Positions 1 through 6,167 of a DNA stretch of 6,764 nucleotides are shown here, in pieces. Made by a program: the position numbers and the translations under genes. Every line of letters begins with the position of its first letter. Position 1 is the stretch's first letter. The stretch is from Ruminococcus sp. UBA7013 (lineage in GTDB: Bacteria; Bacillota; Clostridia; Oscillospirales; Ruminococcaceae): NCBI GenBank assembly GCA_002449585.1, contig DJXD01000021.1:1-6764 (forward strand). Direction: 5' to 3'. Under the pieces are notes generated by a model. The model saw only the letters and a program-made list of their open reading frames with translations, ran no database searches and was not told where the DNA came from.

Positions 1-7
1 CAATTTT

Positions 8-36
8 AGTATACCATATTTTTCAGGCTTTGTCAA
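8..36 (-). promoter_or_regulatory. Strong outward-facing sigma-A promoter
   Basis: On the minus strand there is a consensus -35 TTGACA (31-36), exactly 17 bases, then TATACT (8-13), with a TG one base upstream of the -10 (extended -10). It points out of the left end of the window, so it should drive a minus-strand gene that starts beyond position 1. It does not serve recQ, which lies behind it. The match is close to perfect; the gene served is not visible. Confidence 0.6.
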
Positions 37-56
37 GAGGGTGGGACGCAATTCAT

Positions 57-84
57 CCCCCGCTTTAGAAGCGGGGGTTTTCTT
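57..84 (+). terminator. GC-rich hairpin with T-tract, + orientation
   Basis: A perfect 9-bp stem (57-65 with 69-77) closed by a 3-base loop is followed on the + strand by TTTTCTT. It has the form of an intrinsic terminator for a + transcript entering from the left, and it would also shield recQ from antisense reading. On the minus strand no T-run follows, so as a recQ terminator it would be poor. The hairpin and its flanks (ACGCAATTCATCC before, TTTTCTTGC after) also resemble from memory the palindromic ends of IS200/IS605-family elements, so a solo IS end is an alternative. Confidence 0.55.
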
Positions 85-114
85 GCTAACCTTTGATAAA
101 TTTTTTTGGTTTTT

Positions 115-1953
115 TCAGCCATGATGTAATATTCCCCCTGTTTCCTGATATTCCCGGATGACATTCATAAAAGCTCTTCCGTATTTTTCCAGCTTCACAT
201 GTCCCACACCGGAAACACTCAGAAATGCCATATCTGAAACAGGAAGTTTCTGACACATATCTTTCAGAGTGGCATCTGTGAATACAATATGAGGCGGAAT
301 ATGTTCTTTGTTGGCCACTTTCTGACGGCAGTCTTTTAAAAGCCGGAATAATCTGTCATCTGATCTTGCTTTTTGATTTCTGGTTCTGACATTAGATGAC
401 ATGCCAGATGATTTGGCAATATACATGATGATCTCCGGTTTTTCTTTCAGAAGAATTGCAGAATTTCGATTTAAATGCAATGTTTTATCCCCATTCCGGA
501 CAAGCCAGCCTTTATAAACCAGAAATCTCAGGATTTCAAGACATTTCTTTTCTGAAAGATTCTTGAGAATGCCAAATGTGGAAAGCGTCCCCGAAAATGA
601 TTGATATTTTTCAGCATGACTCCCTCGAATGACTGCTGTCACATCCTTTTCGCCAAAATAAATGCCCTGCTGATATAATCGATAAATACATGAAATGATT
701 TTCTGCGCTTCTTGTGTAATATTTTCCGGATATGATCTTGATTGGCAAAAACTGCAATTTCCACAGTATTCCGGCGGATTTTCACCGAAATAATTTAATA
801 AATACTTCCGGAGACAGCTCGTCTCTGCACAATAATTTTGCATCAGCCGCAGATGATATTTTTCCTTCTGTTGCCGTTCCTTCCGAACTTCCGGAGAAAT
901 CAGCTCATTTTCTCCAGAATGTTCAATCAGAAATTCATTTGTCTTGAAATCTGAAAAATGATAAAATAATACACATTCTGCCGGACTGCCGTCTCTTCCT
1001 GCCCGGCCTGCTTCTTGATAATAACTTTCCAGATTTTTTGGCATATTATAATGAATCACAAAGCTGATATTTGATTTATCTACACCCATCCCGAAAGCAT
1101 TGGTTGCAACAATCAGACGAACTTTGTCATAAATAAAAGCATTCTGATTTTCCCGGCGTTCTTCTTCAGATAACCCTGCATGATATCGCACTGCTGGAAA
1201 ACCTATTGCATTAAGATCCTGCGTAACATGTTCCACAAGTCGCCTTGATATGCAATAAATAATACCTGTCTGACCAGGATGTTCTTTCAGAAAATTTGTT
1301 AATTCCTGAAATTTATCTCTTGGCTGACGGATGGAGAAAGATAGATTTTCCCTGTCAAATCCGGTTGTCAGACAGTAGGGATGAGATAATCCTAATAATT
1401 TGACAATATCATTTGCAACTTCCTGTGTAGCAGTCGCTGTAAATGCACTGATGACAGGCCGATAAGGCAGAGACTGTAAAAACGGAAGAATCTGCAAATA
1501 GCTGGGTCTGAAATCATGTCCCCATTGTGAAACACAATGCGCTTCATCTACTGTGATCATAGAAATTGGCAGCTGTTGAGCCATTCTCAGAAATGCAGGT
1601 GTATTCAGTCGTTCCGGCGCAATATACAGCAAACGGATTTCTCCTTTATAAATCTGTCTCAAAGTCGTCCTATATTCAGCATCATTGAGGGTACTGTTGA
1701 GAAATACTGCGGGAATGCCATTTGCCTGTAATGCGCTGACCTGATCATGCATCAAAGAAATCAAAGGAGAAATTACAATAGTCAGCCCCGGCCAAAGCAG
1801 TGCCGGAATCTGATAACAAAGTGATTTCCCTGCACCTGTCGGCATGATGCCAAATACATCTTGATGATTCAAAATATGTGAAATCAAATCAGCCTGTCCA
1901 TTTCGGAAATGATCATAGCCAAAATATTGTTTCAGCACTTCCTGTGCGGTCAT
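115..1953 (-). CDS. recQ: ATP-dependent DNA helicase RecQ
   Basis: This is a 3'-5' superfamily 2 DNA helicase of recombination and replication-fork repair, cytoplasmic and acting on the chromosome. All RecQ parts are in order in 612 residues: motif 0 FRNGQ (16-20), Walker A PTGAGKS (38-44), DEAH box (136-139), SAFTATA (169-175), the C-terminal helicase lobe with QEAGRAGRDG (313-322), four zinc-ligand cysteines (C380, C397, C400, C403), a winged-helix region (about 410-500) and an HRDC domain (about 532-602). Length is normal for bacterial RecQ and nothing is broken. The start is supported by AAAGGGGG (1961-1968) 7 bases before the ATG. It has its own promoter and looks monocistronic in this window. 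It is probably a host gene next to the mobile segment, although carriage on a plasmid cannot be excluded. Confidence 0.96.
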   Translation of the reverse strand: MTAQEVLKQYFGYDHFRNGQADLISHILNHQDVFGIMPTGAGKSLCYQIPALLWPGLTIVISPLISLMHDQVSALQANGIPAVFLNSTLNDAEYRTTLRQIYKGEIRLLYIAPERLNTPAFLRMAQQLPISMITVDEAHCVSQWGHDFRPSYLQILPFLQSLPYRPVISAFTATATQEVANDIVKLLGLSHPYCLTTGFDRENLSFSIRQPRDKFQELTNFLKEHPGQTGIIYCISRRLVEHVTQDLNAIGFPAVRYHAGLSEEERRENQNAFIYDKVRLIVATNAFGMGVDKSNISFVIHYNMPKNLESYYQEAGRAGRDGSPAECVLFYHFSDFKTNEFLIEHSGENELISPEVRKERQQKEKYHLRLMQNYCAETSCLRKYLLNYFGENPPEYCGNCSFCQSRSYPENITQEAQKIISCIYRLYQQGIYFGEKDVTAVIRGSHAEKYQSFSGTLSTFGILKNLSEKKCLEILRFLVYKGWLVRNGDKTLHLNRNSAILLKEKPEIIMYIAKSSGMSSNVRTRNQKARSDDRLFRLLKDCRQKVANKEHIPPHIVFTDATLKDMCQKLPVSDMAFLSVSGVGHVKLEKYGRAFMNVIREYQETGGILHHG

Positions 1954-2001
1954 AGATATGCCCCCTTTGTTATGATATGCATCAAAATCCCTCTTATTTT
2001 T

Positions 2002-2030
2002 ATTATACTACAAAATCAGGAGCTTTGCAA
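2002..2030 (-). promoter_or_regulatory. recQ promoter
   Basis: On the minus strand, TTGCAA (2025-2030), a 17-base spacer and a perfect TATAAT (2002-2007) lie about 50 bases upstream of the recQ ATG. The promoter sits just after the terminator at 2041-2072, so recQ appears transcriptionally separate from the small ORF upstream. Confidence 0.65.
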
Positions 2031-2040
2031 GGTGTCTGAC

Positions 2041-2072
2041 AAAAAAAGAGACACTCCTGAAAGAGCATCTCT
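2041..2072 (-). terminator. Intrinsic terminator after the small minus-strand ORF
   Basis: Read on the minus strand, AGAGATGCTC (2063-2072) pairs with GAGTGTCTCT (2047-2056), including two G-U pairs, around a 6-base loop and is followed by seven T (2041-2047, one of them shared with the stem). The G-U pairs become A-C mismatches on the + strand, so the structure is oriented to the minus strand. It lies 17 bases past the stop of the ORF at 2090, which suggests that region is transcribed. Confidence 0.65.
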
Positions 2073-2089
2073 TACTTTGCGTAAATCAA

Positions 2090-2278
2090 TTATGTTTCCT
2101 GTTCATGCCGTGCCGCCCGGAGCTGTGCATATTTTCTTTTTGTAGCCATGCCTCCCCGGATATGCCGTTCCTGCTTGTTTTTCTGAAGAATACAATATAC
2201 TTGTTCTGCAAGATCTGGTTTGATGTAGGGAAGACGTTCACTGACATCTTTGTGTATGGACGTACCAAAAGAGAACAC
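2090..2278 (-). CDS. Small hypothetical protein, 62 residues (possibly a 3' remnant)
   Basis: I do not recognise this family. The product is basic and helical: a segment LPYIKPDLAEQVYCILQ (about 19-35) is followed by RHIRGG and the lysine/arginine-rich ATKRKYAQLR. Such a tail could bind nucleic acid, but this is inference only. The sequence looks protein-like, with conserved-looking motifs and no low complexity, and an intrinsic terminator follows closely. The only usable start is GTG at 2276-2278, with no good Shine-Dalgarno, and the frame is open only to a TAG at 2297-2299. It may therefore be the surviving 3' end of a longer gene cut by insertion of the neighbouring element. A second frame here (2086-2268) is a shadow. 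Confidence 0.45.
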   Translation of the reverse strand: MFSFGTSIHKDVSERLPYIKPDLAEQVYCILQKNKQERHIRGGMATKRKYAQLRAARHEQET

Positions 2279-2315
2279 TAAAAAGAGCCTATTTTGCTAT
2301 TATTTTATACTTACA

Positions 2316-2444
2316 TTATGTTTCAATTTGTGCCTGAATCACATTCAAAACTTTTTCCAGCAAGTCCTCCGGAATTTCTTCTACTACAGTATGCTGGAAC
2401 GTATTGTACCTGTATGCTCTTTTTTTGCTGTAAAAATAACACAT
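2316..2444 (-). pseudogene. Possible small ORF or gene remnant, 42 residues, antisense to the rep leader
   Basis: From an ATG at 2442-2444 to a TAA at 2316-2318 the minus strand encodes 42 residues, ending in a very protein-like helical stretch, VVEEIPEDLLEKVLNVIQ. The family is not recognised. The segment IPEDLLEKVLNVIQ lines up without gaps with IKPDLAEQVYCILQ in the ORF at 2090-2278 (six identities in 14: I, D, L, E, V, Q), so the two may be related or pieces of one decayed gene. The frame stays open upstream into the antisense of the rep gene, there is no ribosome site, and the ATG faces the rep Shine-Dalgarno. That makes an intact gene doubtful. It is reported as a possible remnant. Confidence 0.25.
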
Positions 2445-2445
2445 C

Positions 2446-2451
2446 AGGAGG
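2446..2451 (+). promoter_or_regulatory. Ribosome binding site fixing the rep start
   Basis: A perfect AGGAGG lies 7 bases before the ATG at 2459. It decides the start. The same frame is open back to a TTG at 2294, but those 55 codons have no ribosome site, are cysteine- and phenylalanine-rich without domain character, and precede the conserved N-terminal region. Confidence 0.8.
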
Positions 2452-2458
2452 AAAAACA

Positions 2459-4591
2459 ATGAAAAATTATGACCTTGACGAACTGAAAGTCTATCTTCCG
2501 CAGTACCTTGCCACGATTACACAGCATCGCAAAGGTAAACAGTACAATTGCCCATTCTGCGGAAGTGGGACAGGCAAACACGGCACTCCAGCTCTCAGCA
2601 CCTATGAAGACAACACTAAATGGAAGTGTCAGTCTTGCGGAGCAGGAGGAGACATCATCAATCTGTTCTACATGGTGAACCGTCTGGAAGATATCCCCGA
2701 AAACTTCAAATATGCGGTCAGAACGCTGTCAGAAATGTTTCACATTGGCTTGATTTCGTCAGAACCGTCACAGCCTTACCACCACCCCACAGGAAAAATC
2801 GGCTCACGCACACACGTTTACTACAATGCAGACGGCAGTATTTTCGGGAAAAAAGTCATCAATATCATGTCAAACGGCAAAAAATCCCCTTGCTGGTATC
2901 TGTATGACCATGAAAAAAAAAACTATATTATGGGCTTACACGAACAGAAAGCACCTCTTTACAATGCCAATGTTCTCCACAACATGGATGAGGGAACTGT
3001 TTTCATCACCGAGGGTGAAAAAGATGCTGATACACTGTCACACTTGGACGATATTCCGGCTACTACTATTCCCAATGGTGCAGGATTTTCACAATGGCTT
3101 GACCTCTACAATGACGGATTACAAGGAAAAGACCTTATTATCTTGACTGATAACGACGATGTAGGACGAAAATACGGTATCAAAATCGCTCAAAATACCC
3201 TGAATATCGCCAAATCCGTGAAAATTATCCCTGCTACTGCAATTTGGGACAAATGCCCTCCAAAAGGCGACATTTCGGACATTGTACAAGCTCTTGGAGC
3301 AGATGAGGCTACCCAATTATTAGCGGATGCCATTCATAATACACCATTCTGTACCCCTGAATTACTCCAAACTATTGAAGAAAATGCAACATCTACGTCC
3401 AATCAGTCCAAAATTGTATATCACACTGTCAAACTTTCAGAAGTAGAATCTGAAAAACAAGAATTTCTCTGGAATCCTTACATTCCCATTGGAGAAATTA
3501 CTGTCATGTTCGCAGCCGGAGGAACTGGAAAATCTTATGCCACCATCGGAATCGCTGCTGATGTGACTGCTGGACGAACACTCCCTAAATATGGAGAAAA
3601 AACTGCTATCACTAATCCGGGAAAAGTACTCATCATTTCAGCAGAAGATACAGCAAGTACTATTAAGAACCGTATGCAGGAAATCGGCGGCAATCCTAAT
3701 AACTGTATCTTATTGAAAACACCTAAAAATTTGCTCGAATTGCACGAAGATAGTTTCCTTTTGCCCCAAGATAAGGACGATATTGCTCGTATTGAAGCAT
3801 TTGCAAATCTTTTGAAAGAAAATAATCCCAAACTTGTCATTATCGACCCATGGAGCGTATATATTGGCAGTGACAAGAATATGAATAAATCCAATGATAT
3901 GAGGGGAATTACAACTGTTCTCACTACACTTGCGAAAGAATATCATTGTGCCATCTTGATTGTAGCTCATGTCAACAAGATGCCCCAGATGGAGAATGCA
4001 AATAACGCAGTTTCGGGAAGTACAGCCTTAATTGATGCCGCACGTTCTGCTCTTTGTGTACGTTCATTTGGTGCAGATTCTGACCGCCGTGTCATCATTC
4101 AAACTAAAGCTAATTACAGCCATAAGGGAAAAGCAGTGTGTTATCGAATTATTGACCAAGGTGAGGGGAAAACTGCTCGTTTTGAATGGGCTGGTTTCTG
4201 TGATTTGACAGAAGATGACCTTACTGCATCAGCACGTTCTGGAAAAAAATTGACCGACATTGCATCTGAAAAAGAAGAAGATGCTGAAAATACAGCCGTT
4301 ATCATTGATGTTATCACGAAACTTGCAAAGCCTAATAAAAAAATTCCGATTTCCTATAATCGTTTTAGAAACGAACTTATCGAAAATTGTGGTGTGGATT
4401 TCTTAGGAAGTCAGCCAAAAAGAGAGATGTACAAGGCATTATCTGACCTCCGCACTCGTGGAATTGGTATTGAGTTTACAAATGCTGTTAGAGGACTTGC
4501 CAAAGACGGTACACATGAAAATCTCAACAGAGGATTTTACATCTGTTGCTTAACAGACGGACATTTAATGGCAGAAGCTCTGCCTAAATAA
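2459..4591 (+). CDS. Plasmid-type primase-helicase replication protein (zinc finger, TOPRIM, RepA-like ATPase)
   Basis: This 710-residue protein probably starts replication of the element by unwinding and priming at the adjacent origin. Visible in order: a CHC2-like zinc finger with C31-x2-C34 and C57-x2-C60, with GAGGDIINLF just after it as in DnaG-type primases; a TOPRIM core with TEGEKDA (E185) and LTDNDD (D231, D233); a RecA-fold helicase domain with Walker A GGTGKS (354-359), Walker B LVIIDP (459-464), AHVNK (503-507) and SGSTALIDAAR (519-529) as in RepA/AAA_25 proteins; and a C-terminal region (about 610-700) that may be a winged helix. It ends in tandem TAA TAG, followed by a terminator and then the iteron array. 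Catalytic residues look intact. Phage or satellite primase-helicases share this layout, but the oriT and mobilization genes favour a plasmid or integrated mobilizable element. No convincing promoter was found; TTGCTA-17-TATGTT (2294-2322) is a weak candidate. Confidence 0.88.
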   Translation: MKNYDLDELKVYLPQYLATITQHRKGKQYNCPFCGSGTGKHGTPALSTYEDNTKWKCQSCGAGGDIINLFYMVNRLEDIPENFKYAVRTLSEMFHIGLISSEPSQPYHHPTGKIGSRTHVYYNADGSIFGKKVINIMSNGKKSPCWYLYDHEKKNYIMGLHEQKAPLYNANVLHNMDEGTVFITEGEKDADTLSHLDDIPATTIPNGAGFSQWLDLYNDGLQGKDLIILTDNDDVGRKYGIKIAQNTLNIAKSVKIIPATAIWDKCPPKGDISDIVQALGADEATQLLADAIHNTPFCTPELLQTIEENATSTSNQSKIVYHTVKLSEVESEKQEFLWNPYIPIGEITVMFAAGGTGKSYATIGIAADVTAGRTLPKYGEKTAITNPGKVLIISAEDTASTIKNRMQEIGGNPNNCILLKTPKNLLELHEDSFLLPQDKDDIARIEAFANLLKENNPKLVIIDPWSVYIGSDKNMNKSNDMRGITTVLTTLAKEYHCAILIVAHVNKMPQMENANNAVSGSTALIDAARSALCVRSFGADSDRRVIIQTKANYSHKGKAVCYRIIDQGEGKTARFEWAGFCDLTEDDLTASARSGKKLTDIASEKEEDAENTAVIIDVITKLAKPNKKIPISYNRFRNELIENCGVDFLGSQPKREMYKALSDLRTRGIGIEFTNAVRGLAKDGTHENLNRGFYICCLTDGHLMAEALPK

Positions 4592-4600
4592 TAGCAGAAA

Positions 4601-4627
4601 GCCGCTGACTTACGTTAGCGGTTTTTT
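4601..4627 (+). terminator. Intrinsic terminator of the rep gene, built from an iteron
   Basis: The arms CCGCTGAC (4602-4609) and GTTAGCGG (4614-4621) pair around a 4-base loop, with one G-U, and are followed by six T. It starts 9 bases after the stop codon. The 3' arm is an exact copy of the octamer repeated through the following origin region, so the terminator doubles as the first iteron. Confidence 0.75.
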
Positions 4628-4871
4628 ACTGTCTGGAATCTTGTGAGCAGTTGTTAGCGGTTTTGAAAATTTACTTGTCTTGACACTAGACCGCAAACAC
4701 CGCTAACATCGCTAACATTTATCAAAAAATGGAATGTTAGGAACGGAAAATAGGGAAAAAAACAATGTTAGCGGTTTAAATAAAAAATTAAAATTATCAA
4801 AACCGCTAACAAAAAACCGCTAACAAAAAACCGCTAACAAGATTCAAAACCGCTAACAAATACTAATAGTA

Positions 4872-4892
4872 ATATATAATAATATTATATAT
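4872..4892. repeat. Short AT-only inverted repeat
   Basis: ATATATAAT (4872-4880) and ATTATATAT (4884-4892) are perfect inverted copies separated by AAT. It lies just after the densest iteron cluster, where strand melting would be expected if this is the origin. Confidence 0.5.
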
Positions 4893-4927
4893 AAAACTTT
4901 TTTTCGCTTACTTCGTTACAATGCTAA

Positions 4928-4958
4928 CACAAATATATACTATTTGTATATATTTGTG
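4928..4958. repeat. 12-bp perfect inverted repeat in the origin region
   Basis: CACAAATATATA (4928-4939) and TATATATTTGTG (4947-4958) are perfect inverted copies around a 7-base loop. There is no T-tract in a position that would make it a terminator. It could be a protein site or a hairpin for priming or single-strand initiation; the function is unknown. Confidence 0.55.
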
Positions 4959-5210
4959 CCTATAATTTATTTTCTTGTTAGCGATTATTTAAAATATGCT
5001 AACAAGATAAAAAAGCTAAACATAGCCTTTTTTTACGTTTTTTTTCAAAATGTTAGCGTTGTTAGCGGTTTGTTTTAGGTTCTGAGAATTGTTATACCTA
5101 TAAAGCCACAATATATAGTAATTTATATTTACATTTAATGTTTTTTTAGTATATATTGTTTTTTTGTTACTATTTTGAAATTGTTTTATTACAAATTTAT
5201 TACAATTAAA

Positions 5211-5241
5211 AATGCTGACCATTTTAAAAACGGTCAGCATT
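5211..5241 (-). terminator. Terminator of the mobilization-accessory/nuclease transcript
   Basis: AATGCTGACC (5211-5220) and GGTCAGCATT (5232-5241) form a perfect 10-bp stem with an 11-base loop. On the minus strand the stem is followed by TTTAATTG, giving a moderate T-tract. It begins 5 bases past the stop codon of the nuclease gene and separates that operon from the origin region. Confidence 0.7.
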
Positions 5242-5246
5242 GAAAA

Positions 5247-6167
5247 TTAGTTCAAAAGTGCGTTAATTTCTTCATCCGTCATGCCCTTTGCTCTCCATTT
5301 GGCAATCAATTCGGAATCCCTTTCTTGTTTACCTTCTGCTTTTCCTTCTTGTTTGCCCTCAACTCTGCCATCATCATAGCCACGGTCATAATTTTCTTCC
5401 ATGAAGGTGTTATAATCATATAAGGTTTTCTGACGAGCCGTATATTCAAGCTGTTTCTGTTCGTCCTGACTGATAACCTCCAGTCGCTTCAGAGCAGATT
5501 CAAGATAATGATTTCCCTGTACAATCATCTCAAATTCCTCCTTTGTTTCGGCTTTCAGGAACTGAACCCATTTGTAGAGGTCTGTTCCATCTGGAATTGA
5601 TGGAAGTTTCGGCAATTCCACAACGTGCCATTCAACTGTATCAGTATACTTGATGTGTTCAGAGTCCTCACGAATGTGCCAGATAGTATGGAATTTTTCG
5701 CTCTGGTTGATATAATTGAAGTCCAGAAGATTGATTCCGATACATTTCTTGAAGTTGCTGTATTTTTGGTCAATTTCGCCTTGTTCAACCAACATTTTGG
5801 CAACATAGAACACGCTCCTGTCTGCCCATGCTGCCATATAAGAAAGCTGAATTTCAATGTCAATTTCTTTCAGGATAAATTGTTCTTCCTGTTCTTCTTC
5901 CGACATTGGGCGTTTTCTTTTTTTCGGCAATTTTGCCTGTGCAATCACGATGCGGACATCAAGGATTGCCTGCTTTTCTTCCTTATGGACTTTCTGCATA
6001 TTAGTATTTTTTCGGAAAATTTTCCGAACATGTTCCGGATTGATATCCAAAACGGCACTCAGGAAGCCTTTCAGAGCATCATCATCCATCATGATTTCCT
6101 TGAATGCAAAATCCACTTTCGGTTGCATCAGAAAGTTGTTTTTCTTCGGTTGCTGATTCTGATTCAT
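5247..6167 (-). CDS. Rpn family PD-(D/E)XK nuclease (recombination-promoting nuclease / putative transposase)
   Basis: This 306-residue protein has the hallmarks of the PDDEXK_2/Rpn family: the N-terminal KVDFAFKEIM (17-26), the catalytic ILDVR (D70) and EIDIEIQ (101-107, E105 and Q107), WADRSVFYVAKM (115-126), and a tail with glycine-spaced charged repeats (EGKQEGKAEGKQE, 270-282) followed by WRAKGMTDEEINALL. E. coli Rpn proteins are DNA nucleases that raise RecA-independent recombination of foreign DNA. The stretch between D70 and E105 carries a Lys/Glu-rich insert (about 78-98) that looks longer than usual; catalysis still appears possible. The start is fixed by GGAGG (6177-6181) 9 bases upstream. 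The gene overlaps the upstream mobilization gene by 86 nt, so the two are probably co-transcribed and perhaps translationally coupled. A role as transposase is unlikely because no terminal repeats are seen. Confidence 0.88.
   Translation of the reverse strand: MNQNQQPKKNNFLMQPKVDFAFKEIMMDDDALKGFLSAVLDINPEHVRKIFRKNTNMQKVHKEEKQAILDVRIVIAQAKLPKKRKRPMSEEEQEEQFILKEIDIEIQLSYMAAWADRSVFYVAKMLVEQGEIDQKYSNFKKCIGINLLDFNYINQSEKFHTIWHIREDSEHIKYTDTVEWHVVELPKLPSIPDGTDLYKWVQFLKAETKEEFEMIVQGNHYLESALKRLEVISQDEQKQLEYTARQKTLYDYNTFMEENYDRGYDDGRVEGKQEGKAEGKQERDSELIAKWRAKGMTDEEINALLN

Larger units (their letters stand above)
4614..5068. repeat. Iteron array, probable replication origin (octamer GTTAGCGG)
   Basis: Nine exact octamers are visible. 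GTTAGCGG on + starts at 4614, 4653, 4767 and 5061. CCGCTAAC (minus copies) starts at 4700, 4803, 4817, 4831 and 4850. The core cluster 4803-4857 has three copies at a 14-base pitch (CCGCTAACAAAAAA) and a fourth 19 bases on. Variants lie at 4691 (CCGCAAAC), 4709 (TCGCTAAC), 4977 (GTTAGCGA) and 5052 (GTTAGCGT), and GCTAAC cores at 4923 and 4998. An AT-rich stretch with inverted repeats lies inside the array. Clustered short repeats next to a replication gene, with an AT-rich melting zone, are typical of iteron origins bound by the initiator. No DnaA box matching TTATCCACA was seen. The assignment as origin is inference; the repeats are directly visible. Confidence 0.75.
4628..5210. other. Gene-free AT-rich region holding the origin
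   Basis: Almost 600 bases carry no credible gene on either strand. Besides the iterons, the stretch 4861-5000 is nearly all A/T and contains two strong inverted repeats (4872-4892 and 4928-4958). From 5090 to 5210 it is plain AT-rich sequence with poly-T runs. The only longer frame, on the minus strand at 5016-5240, starts inside the terminator hairpin, has no ribosome site and encodes Asn/Lys/Tyr low-complexity residues. Confidence 0.7.

Noticed and set aside
85..90. Isolated GCTAAC beside the recQ end, same as the iteron core
   Set aside because: A single 6-mer far from the array is expected by chance.
2294..2458. 55-codon N-terminal extension of the replication protein from a TTG
   Set aside because: No ribosome site at the TTG, cysteine/phenylalanine-rich non-domain sequence, and a perfect AGGAGG in front of the ATG at 2459.
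4803..4857. CRISPR-like regular repeats
   Set aside because: The unit is only 8 bases with 6- to 11-base A-rich spacers and copies in both orientations; this fits iterons, not a CRISPR array.
5010..5034. Possible + strand terminator (GCTA AACA TAGC followed by T-run)
   Set aside because: The core stem is only 4 bp before a bulge and there is no gene upstream that needs it.
4600..5210. DnaA boxes in the origin region
   Set aside because: I searched by eye for TTATCCACA-like sites on both strands and found none close enough to report.
5016..5240. 74-residue minus-strand ORF
   Set aside because: Starts inside the terminator hairpin, lacks a ribosome site, and encodes Asn/Lys/Tyr low complexity expected from AT-rich DNA; it also covers iterons.
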